From Microvirga calopogonii (GTDB lineage: Bacteria > Pseudomonadota > Alphaproteobacteria > Rhizobiales > Beijerinckiaceae), in assembly GCF_003347665.1 (NCBI RefSeq), contig NZ_QDGA01000008.1:1747-65746 (forward strand): 64,000 nt of DNA, written 5' to 3'. Shown one piece after another: positions 17,692 to 25,856 of this stretch; the first letter of the stretch is position 1; every line of letters begins with the position of its first letter. Below the pieces are notes generated by a model. That model was not told the DNA's origin. It searched no databases and saw only the letters and a program-made list of their open reading frames with translations. The translations under genes and the position numbers were made by a program.

Positions 17692-19020
17692 ATGCTCGAC
17701 GTTCTCGCCAACCGCACCTATCGCCACCTGTTCGCGGCCCAGGTCATCGCGCTCGCCGGCACCGGCCTGCTGACGGTCGCGCTCGGCCTGCTGGCCTTCG
17801 AGCTCGCCGGGGCGGACGCGGGCGTGGTTCTCGGCACCGCGCTGGCCATCAAGATGGTCGCCTATGTCGGCGTGGCGCCCGTCGTCGGTGCCTTCGCCAA
17901 CCAGCTCCCGCGCCGCGCCTTCCTGGTGTCCATGGATCTCGTACGCGCGGCGATCGCGCTGCTGCTGCCGTTCATCACCGAGGTCTGGCAGATCTACGTC
18001 CTGATCTTCCTGCTGCAATCGGCCTCGGCGGCGTTCACGCCGACCTTCCAGGCCACCATCCCCGACGTCCTGCCGGAGGAGAGGGACTACACCCGGGCGC
18101 TCTCTCTTTCCCGATTGGCCTATGACATGGAGAGCCTGCTCAGCCCGGCGCTGGCGGCTGCCCTTCTGACAGTGATCAGCTTTCACTGGCTGTTCGGCGG
18201 CACGGTGGTCGGATTCCTGTGCTCGGCCGCTCTCGTCCTTTCCGTCCGGCTGCCGCAGCCGGCCCGGTCCGAGCGGAAAGGCGGGATCTACGACAAGACC
18301 ACGCGCGGATTGCGCATCTATCTCAAGACGCCCCGCCTGCGCGGCCTTCTCGCCCTCAACCTCTCCGTCGCGGCGGCGGGGGCCATGGTGATCGTCAACA
18401 CCGTCGTCATCGTCCGCGGCGTACTGGGGCTGCCGGAGAACGACGTCGCGGTGGCGCTCGGCTGCTTCGGCGGCGGCTCGATGGTGGCGGCGCTCCTGCT
18501 GCCGCGCCTGCTCGACAAGATGCCCGATCGATCGGTGATGCTGCCGGCCGCTGGCCTGCTCGGGGCGGTGCTCGTCATCTTCGCCGCGGCGACTTGGCGC
18601 GGCGGGATCGATTGGATCGACCTGCTCGTCATCTGGACCGTGCTCGGGATCGGCTACTCGGCCACGCAGACTCCGACCGGACGCCTTTTGCGCCGTTCGG
18701 CCCAAGCCGAGGATCGCCCGGCTCTCTTCGCGGCGCAGTTCGCGCTCTCGCATGCCTGCTGGCTCCTGACCTATCCACTGGCCGGCTGGCTCGGACGCGA
18801 GGTCGGCATTCCCGTAACCCTGGGGGCGCTCGGCTTGGTGACCCTGGTCGGCTTCATCCTAGCGGCTTGGCTCTGGCCTGCGGACGATCCCGAGGAGATC
18901 GCCCATGCCCATCCCGACCTGCCACCGGACCATCCGCACCTGCGGGAACATCGGGGCCACGGCCACGCCCATGCGTTCACGATCGACGACCTTCACCGCC
19001 GCTGGCCGTCATCGCGGTGA
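17692..19020 (+). CDS. nreB: NreB-like MFS nickel exporter with His-rich tail
   Basis: 442-aa MFS protein with twelve predicted helices; the ATG at 17692 begins MLDVLANRTYRHLFAAQV. The C-terminal cytoplasmic tail is rich in His (HPDLPPDHPHLREHRGHGHA), as in NreB, which exports nickel. The frame is open further upstream to 17323, but that part reads through the regulator gene in antisense and is not credible. The gene is divergent from the RcnR-type regulator and shares the palindromic site in between, so metal induction is likely. Its 3' end overlaps a small minus-strand gene by 12 bases. Confidence 0.9.
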   Translation: MLDVLANRTYRHLFAAQVIALAGTGLLTVALGLLAFELAGADAGVVLGTALAIKMVAYVGVAPVVGAFANQLPRRAFLVSMDLVRAAIALLLPFITEVWQIYVLIFLLQSASAAFTPTFQATIPDVLPEERDYTRALSLSRLAYDMESLLSPALAAALLTVISFHWLFGGTVVGFLCSAALVLSVRLPQPARSERKGGIYDKTTRGLRIYLKTPRLRGLLALNLSVAAAGAMVIVNTVVIVRGVLGLPENDVAVALGCFGGGSMVAALLLPRLLDKMPDRSVMLPAAGLLGAVLVIFAAATWRGGIDWIDLLVIWTVLGIGYSATQTPTGRLLRRSAQAEDRPALFAAQFALSHACWLLTYPLAGWLGREVGIPVTLGALGLVTLVGFILAAWLWPADDPEEIAHAHPDLPPDHPHLREHRGHGHAHAFTIDDLHRRWPSSR

Positions 19021-19224
19021 GCCATGGTGGCGCATGGCATAAGGGCTGCTTGGTCGTCGGCCATCGGAGGCCTCCTCGTTGACCGGGCGCATGGCATCGG
19101 CGATCTCCGCCGCCGTCGCGTCCGGGTACCGATCCATGACCCGTCTGAGGGTGTTCGTGAGACCCGCCTCCCGCTCCATGCCTTCGGCAAGGATGCGCTT
19201 GAGGTCGTCGTGTCGGTCGGTCAT
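19009..19224 (-). CDS. Small hypothetical protein
   Basis: 71 aa from an ATG at 19224 behind GGGGAGAAGCCGTGAC, a good ribosome-binding site, which decides the start over the longer frame. The sequence is polar and helical (DLKRILAEGMEREAGLTNTL, DRYPDATAAEIADAMRPVN), with no membrane segment or cysteines. It is convergent with nreB and overlaps its end. Family not recognised. Confidence 0.6.
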   Translation of the reverse strand: MTDRHDDLKRILAEGMEREAGLTNTLRRVMDRYPDATAAEIADAMRPVNEEASDGRRPSSPYAMRHHGSPR

Positions 19225-19495
19225 GTCACGGCTTCTCCCCTGGTTGGACGATTTCTCCAGCCGGGCGTGCATGGCCCGTTAAGCGCGGATCGCAGGATAA
19301 TCCATGTTGCCGCCGAGCGGGAATCACTTCGCGGCGAGGCAGCGGATGGAGAGAGACACGTCGCCTGTCTCAGGAATGCCATGATGCACACCTAGGCCGT
19401 GCGACTTGCATCAGGCGGACCGCGTCCTAACTCAGGGTGTCCTGTTCCTTGTGTCCGTTAACCGCCAATCAACACCGCGATCTTAAATCCTCTTC
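19225..19495. other. Intergenic stretch, no gene seen
   Basis: Upstream region shared by the small minus-strand gene and the plus-strand His-rich gene. Probably holds both promoters; no clear -35/-10 or operator like the one at 17590 was found. Confidence 0.5.
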
Positions 19496-19879
19496 ATGAC
19501 CAAAGCGTCCCTCCTGAATGGCCTTCGCCTCATCATCGCCCTCGCGGTGATGCTGAGCGCGTTGCCGTTCCTGCGCGGGGCGCCACCGATGCATGAGGTC
19601 GGCTCAGCCCAGATCATGGACAGCCTAGCGCCCGCAGATGCCCCGGATGAGATCGGGCACGGGCACAGCCATGACGACGATGTGGACCCGCCTGACCATC
19701 GGCACGGCCACGGCTCCGAGCACAAGGACCACTCCCACGTCACGATGGGGCTCGCGGCTGCGCCGGCATCCTTGAAGGCTCCGGACGGCAAGCTCCTGCG
19801 CCAGTGGGAGGAGGGCCGTCCGCCGTCCCATCTCTCGTTCCGGCTCGACCGGCCACCATGTCCGTTATTCGTCGCCTGA
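19496..19879 (+). CDS. Secreted His/Asp-rich protein of the nickel block
   Basis: 127 aa. An N-terminal hydrophobic segment (LRLIIALAVMLSALPFL, ~10-26) acts as signal or anchor. Residues ~53-80 are packed with His and Asp (DEIGHGHSHDDDVDPP, HRHGHGSEHKDHSHV), a metal-binding composition. The remaining tail is unremarkable. It precedes the HupE/UreJ gene by 56 bases and probably belongs to its operon. A periplasmic metal buffer for the transporters is a reasonable inference. Confidence 0.78.
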   Translation: MTKASLLNGLRLIIALAVMLSALPFLRGAPPMHEVGSAQIMDSLAPADAPDEIGHGHSHDDDVDPPDHRHGHGSEHKDHSHVTMGLAAAPASLKAPDGKLLRQWEEGRPPSHLSFRLDRPPCPLFVA

Positions 19880-19935
19880 ACATGCTGGCCGCGTGACCGC
19901 GGCCATTCCCGACGAACGAATTATGGACATTTCCT

Positions 19936-20688
19936 ATGCACAGACCTCTTCCCGGAGGCTGGTCGTGGCCGCCTGCCGTGCGCCCGCCGACCGCCTTCTT
20001 CCTCGCGCTCGCCGCAGCCCTCCTGATGCTCTCGCTCTCCAGCCTGGAGGCGCTCGCCCATGCCGTCGCCGCAGGCGACAAGGGCTACATCCAGGAGATC
20101 ACCGGGGTTCACCTGATCCCCTTCGTCTATCTCGGCGCCAAGCACATGGTGACCGGCTACGACCACATCCTGTTCCTGCTCGGGGTGATCTTCTTCCTCT
20201 ACCGGGCCAAGGACATCGGGCTCTACGTCAGCCTGTTCGCGATCGGCCACTCGGTGACGATGATCTTCGGCGTGCTCTACGGGGTCAGCGTCAGCGCCTA
20301 CCTGATCGACGCCATCATCGGCTTCTCAGTCGTCTACAAGGCACTCGACAACCTCGGTGCCTTCCAGCGCTGGTTCGGGTTCCAGCCCAACACCAAGCTG
20401 GCAACCCTGATCTTCGGCCTGTTCCACGGCTTCGGCCTCGCGGCGAAGATCCAGGAATACGACGTGTCGCCCGACGGGCTGCTGCCGAACCTGCTCGCCT
20501 TCAACGTCGGGGTGGAGATCGGCCAGCTTCTCGCCTTGTCCGCGATCCTGATCCTGATGGGCTACTGGCGCCGCACCGACGGCTTCTTCCGCCACGCCTA
20601 CACCGCCAACGTCGCGATGATGAGCGCCGGCTTCGTGCTGATCGGCATGCAGCTCACGGGCTATTTCGTCGCAACACCTGCCGCCTGA
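19936..20688 (+). CDS. HupE/UreJ-family nickel/cobalt transporter
   Basis: 250 aa with an N-terminal signal-like helix (residues ~19-40) and six or so further helices. Family motifs: GAKHMVTGYDHILFLLGV, with histidines expected to line the metal path, then GHSVTMIFGVLYG, and FGLFHGFGLAAKIQEY. HupE/UreJ proteins carry nickel or cobalt. Here, within an efflux cluster, direction of transport is uncertain. It is followed 31 bases later by the membrane-anchor gene. Confidence 0.88.
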   Translation: MHRPLPGGWSWPPAVRPPTAFFLALAAALLMLSLSSLEALAHAVAAGDKGYIQEITGVHLIPFVYLGAKHMVTGYDHILFLLGVIFFLYRAKDIGLYVSLFAIGHSVTMIFGVLYGVSVSAYLIDAIIGFSVVYKALDNLGAFQRWFGFQPNTKLATLIFGLFHGFGLAAKIQEYDVSPDGLLPNLLAFNVGVEIGQLLALSAILILMGYWRRTDGFFRHAYTANVAMMSAGFVLIGMQLTGYFVATPAA

Positions 20689-20719
20689 TCCTTCTGAACG
20701 AAACCCAAGGAACCTATCG

Positions 20720-21391
20720 ATGTACAACACCGACATGCCAACCCGCGCCCAGCTCCCGTCCTCGGCCCAGCTCGTGCGCTCCACCCTCATCGCCGCCGGG
20801 GTCGCTGCGGCGCTCCTCGTCACCGTCGTCCTGCCGTCCGAGTACGGCATTGACCCGACGGGTGCCGGACGGGCGCTGGGCCTCACCGAGATGGGCGAGA
20901 TCAAGACCCAGTTGGCGGAGGAAGCCGAGGCCGACCGGGTCAAGGACCAGGCCGGCCAGACGCCTGCCGCTCCGGTGGCACCGGCCACGCCGGCCCCGGA
21001 GCAGCGGTCGAGTTTGCTCGGCTCCATCTTCGCCCAGCTCGTGATCGGTTCGGCACAGGCCCAGACCCCGGCGGCCAAGACGCAGGAGATCTCGGTCACG
21101 CTCCAGCCCGGCGAGGGCACTGAGGTGAAGGCCGACATGAAGCAGGGTGCCAAGCTGACCTATTCCTGGAAGGTCGAGGGCGGCACCGTCAACCACGACA
21201 CCCACGGCGCAGCCCCGGGCGGCAAGGAGGTCTCCTACTCCAAGGGGCGCGGCGTTCCCGGCGATGAGGGCGAGCTCACGGCAGGCTTCGACGGCGGCCA
21301 CGGCTGGTTCTGGCGCAACCGTGGTTCGGCCCCGGTCACGGTCAAGCTGACGGCGACCGGGGAATTCGGCAGCCTCAAGCAGGCGAAGTAA
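20720..21391 (+). CDS. Transmembrane anchor protein with LPSEYGIDPTG motif
   Basis: 223 aa. One membrane helix lies at ~25-45 (LIAAGVAAALLVTVVLPSEY), followed by GIDPTGAGRALGL. A Pro/Ala linker and a second hydrophobic stretch (~95-112) lead to a C-terminal domain of ~110 residues with ISVTLQPGEGTEVKADMKQG, YSWKVEGGTVNHDTHG and GGHGWFWRNRGS. That domain looks like a periplasmic beta-sandwich with conserved His and Trp. The first 60 residues are paralogous to the 83-aa protein at 15900-16151. Commonly annotated only as a membrane anchor protein; function unknown. Position suggests partnership with HupE/UreJ. Confidence 0.82.
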   Translation: MYNTDMPTRAQLPSSAQLVRSTLIAAGVAAALLVTVVLPSEYGIDPTGAGRALGLTEMGEIKTQLAEEAEADRVKDQAGQTPAAPVAPATPAPEQRSSLLGSIFAQLVIGSAQAQTPAAKTQEISVTLQPGEGTEVKADMKQGAKLTYSWKVEGGTVNHDTHGAAPGGKEVSYSKGRGVPGDEGELTAGFDGGHGWFWRNRGSAPVTVKLTATGEFGSLKQAK

Positions 21392-21449
21392 GCGGGCATC
21401 CCTGCGCGTCTCCTCCTGGGACGCGCAGGGAACCTGTCACGGACATCCC

Positions 21450-21887
21450 ATGGAACACTGGCTTGAATACCTCGGACTGGCAGGGACGGCCTTCCTGTCG
21501 GCGACGATCTTCCCGTTTCAGTCGGAGGTGGTCCTGCTCGGCATGCTGATGGCCGAGCACTACCAGGTCGGGCTGCTGGTTCTGGCCGCGAGCCTCGGCA
21601 ACATCCTGGGTTCCTGCGTGAACTGGTACCTGGGCCGCTTCATCGCGCATTTCGAGGGCCGACGCTGGTTCCCGGTCACCAGGGAGCAGGTCGCCAAGGC
21701 GGAGAAGTGGTATCACCGCTACGGCCGCTGGACTCTGCTCCTGTCATGGGCACCGATCATCGGCGACCCGCTCACCATCGTGGCGGGTGTCCTGCGCGAG
21801 CCTTTCCCGGTATTCCTGGCCCTGGTGGTGGTGGCCAAGACGGCCCGCTACCTGGTGGTCGCGGCACTCACGCTGGGCTGGATGTAG
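21450..21887 (+). CDS. Small DedA/YqaA-type membrane protein
   Basis: 145 aa with four hydrophobic segments. The signatures PFQSEVVLLGMLMAEHY, GNILGSCVNWYLGRF and SWAPIIGDPLTIVAGVLR match the short YqaA branch of the DedA (VTT/SNARE-associated) family, linked to membrane homeostasis and proton-dependent transport. In metal clusters it may support transport, but no specific role is established. It is separated by only two bases from the NicO-type gene that follows. Confidence 0.85.
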   Translation: MEHWLEYLGLAGTAFLSATIFPFQSEVVLLGMLMAEHYQVGLLVLAASLGNILGSCVNWYLGRFIAHFEGRRWFPVTREQVAKAEKWYHRYGRWTLLLSWAPIIGDPLTIVAGVLREPFPVFLALVVVAKTARYLVVAALTLGWM

Positions 21888-21889
21888 GC

Positions 21890-22597
21890 ATGGAGTTCCT
21901 GATCGCGGTCCAGGGCTGGATCCGCCAATCCATCAGCGCGGACCTGAACGCCTTCGCGGCGACCCGCGACTGGGCGGCCCTGTTCCTCATCCTGCCGCTC
22001 GGAATCGCGTTCGGCGCCGTTCATGCGCTCACGCCCGGCCATGGCAAGACGGTCCTCGCCTCGTACCTGGTCGGCTCGCGCCTGGCGGTCCTCCGTGGTG
22101 TCGGCGTCGCCGGGGCGCTCGCCCTGACGCACGTCGGCTCGGCCGTGATCATCGCGCTCACCGCCGCCCCGCTGATCACGCGCACCCTTGGCGGGGCCGG
22201 GCAGTCCCCGGTCCTCGAGGGCCTGAGCCGGGGCCTGCTGGGGCTGGTCGGCCTGTGGTTCCTCGTTCGTGCATTCAAGGGACGGGAGCATGCCCATCAT
22301 GAAGGGGTCATGGTCGGCGTCGTCGCCGGGCTTGTCCCGTGTCCCCTGACGCTGTTCGCCATGTTCCTCGCCTTGGCCCGCGGCGTTCCGGAGGCCGGGC
22401 TGACGTTCGCGCTCTCGATGTTCCTGGGCGTCGGCCTGACCCTCGCGGCGGTCGCCGCGCTGGTCGTGCTGGCCCGCGGTTGGTTCATGCGCAAGGTGGC
22501 AGACCATGGGGCTTCCATCGAGCGGCTGTCACAATGGCTGGAAGGATTGACCGGAGTGGCGCTTGTTGCCATCGGCATCAGGGAAATCTGGTTCTGA
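21890..22597 (+). CDS. NicO-family nickel/cobalt transporter, second copy
   Basis: 235 aa, start ATG 21890. The motif HALTPGHGKTVLASYLVGSR (~44-63) is the NicO/RcnA metal-site signature, and VAGLVPCPLTLFAMFLA opens the second half. It lacks the long His-rich loop of the RcnA at 16148; only a short REHAHHEG remains. It is about two-thirds the length of that protein. Probably a nickel or cobalt exporter with different affinity. It follows the DedA-type gene closely and is convergent with the ctaG-like gene (13-base gap). Confidence 0.88.
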   Translation: MEFLIAVQGWIRQSISADLNAFAATRDWAALFLILPLGIAFGAVHALTPGHGKTVLASYLVGSRLAVLRGVGVAGALALTHVGSAVIIALTAAPLITRTLGGAGQSPVLEGLSRGLLGLVGLWFLVRAFKGREHAHHEGVMVGVVAGLVPCPLTLFAMFLALARGVPEAGLTFALSMFLGVGLTLAAVAALVVLARGWFMRKVADHGASIERLSQWLEGLTGVALVAIGIREIWF

Positions 22598-22610
22598 TCG
22601 GCGGGCGGCC

Positions 22611-23594
22611 TCAAGGGCCCTTGGCCCGGAATTGCCGCTCCACCGGAATCTGTCCGGAGGTTCTGATGAGGCGTGCCACGAGAGCCAGCGCGACCACAAC
22701 GTAGATGCCCCCCATAGGAACCCACATGATGAGCCCTGCAAGCCGCTGGTCGTCGAGCGGTAGGATGCCCCAAGCGGCACCGCGCATGGCCATCAGGGGG
22801 TACCAGGGCCGGGGCGACAGGGTCAGGAGGATGCCCAGGCCGCCCGTGTGCAGGAAGGTGAAGAAGAGCAACACCGCCGCGAACCCGGCGGCACCCGGCA
22901 TCCGGCGGCTCTCGAGGATCGCGTGCCAGAACATCAGGCTGACCGCCAGGAGCGAGGCGTACATCACTAGGTGCATCCCGGTGCTCAGGAGGGCTGCCTC
23001 GTAGAGGGCCGGAACATGCCAGAACCAGATGTTGAAGCCATAGAGCAGGAAGCCGACGACCAGATAGGCGTGCGGCTGCGGCCCCGCCGCGGCGGATCCC
23101 AAAGCGGCAACCCTTGCATGAAGGCCACGCGGCAGGCCTGCCAGCAGCGTTCGGCCGGGATGGCTCAGGGCAAGGAACAGGGGAGCTCCGACCACCAAGA
23201 GGACGTGTTGGACCATGTGGGCCCAGGCCAGGGTCGAGGCCATCCGGCAGAGCGGCGACATCAGGGCGACGACCAGGCAGCCGATCCCGGCCGCGAAGAG
23301 GGCGGCCCGGGCAAGGGGCGGCCTGTCCGTCCCTGAGGCGGTGCCCGCCGCCGCCAGTCCGTGGGCATACAGCCCCGTGGCGAGGGCCAGGGGAATGACG
23401 ATCGCGGGAGCGAAGCTCCACGCGGCCCAGATGCGGTCCGGCCTGGCTTCAGGCAGGCTGGCAAGGCAGAGGGTGAAAAGGTCGATGGGACCGCCGGCCT
23501 CCGCGGCGACGGACCCGCTTCCGGACAGCATCGCGAGAAGACAGCCGAGGGCCATGGGAGTGGGGCTGAAAGGTGGAACCCGGCACTTGAACAT
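22611..23594 (-). CDS. ctaG: CtaG-family (caa3-type) cytochrome oxidase assembly-like membrane protein
   Basis: 327 aa with about eight hydrophobic helices, starting at 23594 behind GGGAGGGTG. Family features: SPLCRMASTLAWAHMVQHVL with its histidine pair, WFWHVPALYEAALLS, and LHTGGLGILLTLSPRPWYP. CtaG proteins help insert copper into cytochrome c oxidase; related members serve in copper handling. No oxidase genes are nearby, so here it may be a metal-related accessory. A decayed second copy of its C-terminal end lies at 24866-25030. Confidence 0.85.
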   Translation of the reverse strand: MFKCRVPPFSPTPMALGCLLAMLSGSGSVAAEAGGPIDLFTLCLASLPEARPDRIWAAWSFAPAIVIPLALATGLYAHGLAAAGTASGTDRPPLARAALFAAGIGCLVVALMSPLCRMASTLAWAHMVQHVLLVVGAPLFLALSHPGRTLLAGLPRGLHARVAALGSAAAGPQPHAYLVVGFLLYGFNIWFWHVPALYEAALLSTGMHLVMYASLLAVSLMFWHAILESRRMPGAAGFAAVLLFFTFLHTGGLGILLTLSPRPWYPLMAMRGAAWGILPLDDQRLAGLIMWVPMGGIYVVVALALVARLIRTSGQIPVERQFRAKGP

Positions 23595-23874
23595 GCACCC
23601 TCCCTCGGCAAGCGGTGCCGTGACAACGTCGGGCCGCAGTCTTTGTTCTCTCCTTTCCGCCTCGCTCCAGGGCGAAAGGCGGCGGCCGGACGCAGCCGTC
23701 GACTGCCGCGCACGGAGGGGGAGGCCCATGGCTCGGTCCCGGGTTGAGGGAATCGGGACCGGAAGGTACGCCTGATCGGGCCTGGACGGGCGATTCGGAC
23801 CATGGGAAGGGATCGTTCGGGGTTTGGCAGCCCTTTCGCGTCCAGTGTTTACTTCCTGTCCTGCCCGGGGGCCG

Positions 23875-24810
23875 ATGACCAAGTTCGTTCCAGATCTCGA
23901 TGACGAGGCCCTCCGGTGCCTCGTGGAGTCCCTCACGGAAAACGGGCAGGCGGTCTCCCTCTTCGATGCCGAGGACAACCTGCGGTACGCCAACAGGACC
24001 TACCAGGGCATGTTCCTCGGCGACTACGACGGCCCGTTCACCTTCACCGGCATCGTCCGGCATGCGGCCCGAAACGGGCTCGGCGTGCGGATCGACGGCA
24101 ACGACGTGGAGGCCTTCCTCGCCCGGACGCTGCCGCGGCGACGGAGCGTGCCCCGCAAGTCGTTCGAGACCGACCTGGTCGATGGCCGCTGGTTCTGGAT
24201 CGACCATACGGTGCTTCCGAACGGCTGGGTGCTATCCGTCGGGGCCGACATCACGGCCCTGAAGCGCAACGAGAAGTCCCTGCGGCAGGCGCACGAGGCG
24301 GCGCTCGAGGCATCCCGGACCGATCCCCTCACGGGACTGCCGAACAGACGGCACATCCTGGATTTGCTCGATGGGGCGCTGGCGGAGGATGCAGCCACGG
24401 GAGCCGGCCTCTCGATCGCCGTGCTCGACATCGACCGTTTCAAGGCGGTCAACGACGCGCATGGGCACGAGGCGGGCGACGCCGTCCTTCGGCATTTCGC
24501 CGACGTCTGCCGCGAGAGGGTGCGGGACGGGGACGTGCTGGGCCGGATGGGGGGCGAGGAGTTCCTGTTGGTCCTTCCGGGCGCCGGACCCGGCCAGGCC
24601 TCCGCCATCGTCGACCGGATCAGGGACGGCTTCCCCCCGGCCAGGCTCGACGGGGAGGGGACCGGGCTGCCCTGCACCTTCAGTGCTGGGATCGCCGAGT
24701 CCTTGGCGGGGGACGACCGGAGTTCGATATTACGGCGGGCCGACCGCGCCCTGTACGCCGCCAAGGGCGAGGGGCGGAACCGCACTATGATCGGGGTCGC
24801 GACAGGTTGA
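23875..24810 (+). CDS. PAS-GGDEF diguanylate cyclase
   Basis: 311 aa; makes the second messenger cyclic di-GMP from two GTP. Residues ~12-130 look like a PAS fold (SLFDAEDNLRYANRTYQGMF, WFWIDHTVLPNGWVLSVGAD), with a helical linker to the GGDEF domain at ~148-305. The active-site loop is GGEEF (226-230), a functional variant, and the inhibitory RxxD site is intact as RDGD (217-220). No membrane segment, so cytosolic. Its cargo position in a metal-resistance element suggests it couples some signal, sensed by PAS, to surface attachment; that is inference. Confidence 0.92.
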   Translation: MTKFVPDLDDEALRCLVESLTENGQAVSLFDAEDNLRYANRTYQGMFLGDYDGPFTFTGIVRHAARNGLGVRIDGNDVEAFLARTLPRRRSVPRKSFETDLVDGRWFWIDHTVLPNGWVLSVGADITALKRNEKSLRQAHEAALEASRTDPLTGLPNRRHILDLLDGALAEDAATGAGLSIAVLDIDRFKAVNDAHGHEAGDAVLRHFADVCRERVRDGDVLGRMGGEEFLLVLPGAGPGQASAIVDRIRDGFPPARLDGEGTGLPCTFSAGIAESLAGDDRSSILRRADRALYAAKGEGRNRTMIGVATG

Positions 24811-24865
24811 GGACTACGCCGGCTCGTCTATGGCTGCGGCACCACTCATGCCCATCCACGGGATG

Positions 24866-25030
24866 TCACACCTTCTGGAAAGTCTGGCTGGAGGTCGTGA
24901 TCATCCATGCCAGGACCGCCAAGGCGAAGATCACGTAGACGTCTCCCATCAGGACCCACTTATCAGCCCGGCAAGGAACTGATTGTCGAGCGGCAGGATG
25001 CCTCGGGAGGCAGCACCAATGGCGCGATCC
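24866..25030 (-). pseudogene. Decayed C-terminal fragment of a second ctaG
   Basis: On the minus strand, GILPLDNQFLAGLI (one frame) continues in another frame as WVLMGDVYVIFALAVLAWMI. Together they match the intact CtaG end, GILPLDDQRLAGLIMWVPMG then GIYVVVALALVARLI. The break is a frameshift near 24961. No upstream part of the gene remains. The rest of 24811-25230 holds no gene I can support. Confidence 0.72.
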
Positions 25031-25230
25031 GCCCGATCTTGGCTGCCATCCATCGCCTTTTTGACCATCGGTATCTCCATGGCTTGTCCCACTCTCCGCC
25101 GGCAGACACGATGAGATAGCCAGCCATAGTGATATCGCCTCTCCGAGGCTCATCCCCAAGCTGGCAAGGGGAGGCAATGCCTCCCCGTTGACCCCACCGC
25201 TGTCGGCCCCGCCGACTGAAAGGACAAGCG

Positions 25231-25440
25231 ATGATGTGTGATGCGGACATAGCCGTCCTCGACGAAATCATGGAGGAAGCCACGGACGAAGTGAACGCCA
25301 CCGTGCTTGCCTTTCTCTGCGGCGAAGTTGGCGAGGCGGAGCGTGATGCGGCCTTGGCTCGCTGGAGGAAGACGCATGCATATTGGATGGGCATCCGCTT
25401 GGCGCGAAGGGCTGCGGATGAGTCGGGAACATCTGCATGA
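25231..25440 (+). CDS. Small hypothetical protein of the mobilisation operon
   Basis: 69 aa starting after AAGGACAAGCG. Acidic and helical (ADIAVLDEIMEEATDEVNAT, GEVGEAERDAALARWRK). Its stop overlaps the next start (ATGA), making it the first gene of a four-gene coupled series ending at 28566. No domain recognised; a relaxosome accessory role is suggested only by position. Confidence 0.65.
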   Translation: MMCDADIAVLDEIMEEATDEVNATVLAFLCGEVGEAERDAALARWRKTHAYWMGIRLARRAADESGTSA

Positions 25441-25856
25441 CAATGCGGGCAGTGCACGTACGGCTCCCTCCTGGCTTGGCGATCGCTCTTGATGCTGCCG
25501 CAACCTCCGAGGGGGTCTCACCTACGGGCTGGGTACGCGCTGCCTTGGTCCGCGCACTTCCCGTCGGTAGTGATGGCTGTTCACTGCCTCCATCTCCCCG
25601 GCGTCGCCCGGCCGTTGCCCCTCAAGAGGATCTGGCCGTCATCGCCCGCCTGATCGGGGAGGTCGGCCGAGCCACGGGAGCGACGATCCAACTCGCCCGA
25701 TCCCTCCGGGAATGTGGGAGTATGGAAGCACACGCCGATACCGAGGCGGTCTTGAAGGGATTGCGGTCGGCCCAAGCTGACCTCGTGACTGTTGTATCTG
25801 TGCTCCGTGAGACTCCTGCCCTGATGAGCGCACCTGGTCATGAGGGCCGCGCATGA
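25437..25856 (+). CDS. MobC-like relaxosome accessory protein
   Basis: 139 aa. The N-terminus has the look of a ribbon-helix-helix DNA-binding fold (AVHVRLPPGLAIALDAAAT, then SPTGWVRAALVRAL). The C-terminal half is helical (LAVIARLIGEVGRATGATIQ). This two-part form and its place directly before a relaxase, with ATGA overlaps on both sides, match MobC-type proteins that help the relaxase bind the transfer origin. Identification is by form and context. Confidence 0.72.
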   Translation: MTMRAVHVRLPPGLAIALDAAATSEGVSPTGWVRAALVRALPVGSDGCSLPPSPRRRPAVAPQEDLAVIARLIGEVGRATGATIQLARSLRECGSMEAHADTEAVLKGLRSAQADLVTVVSVLRETPALMSAPGHEGRA

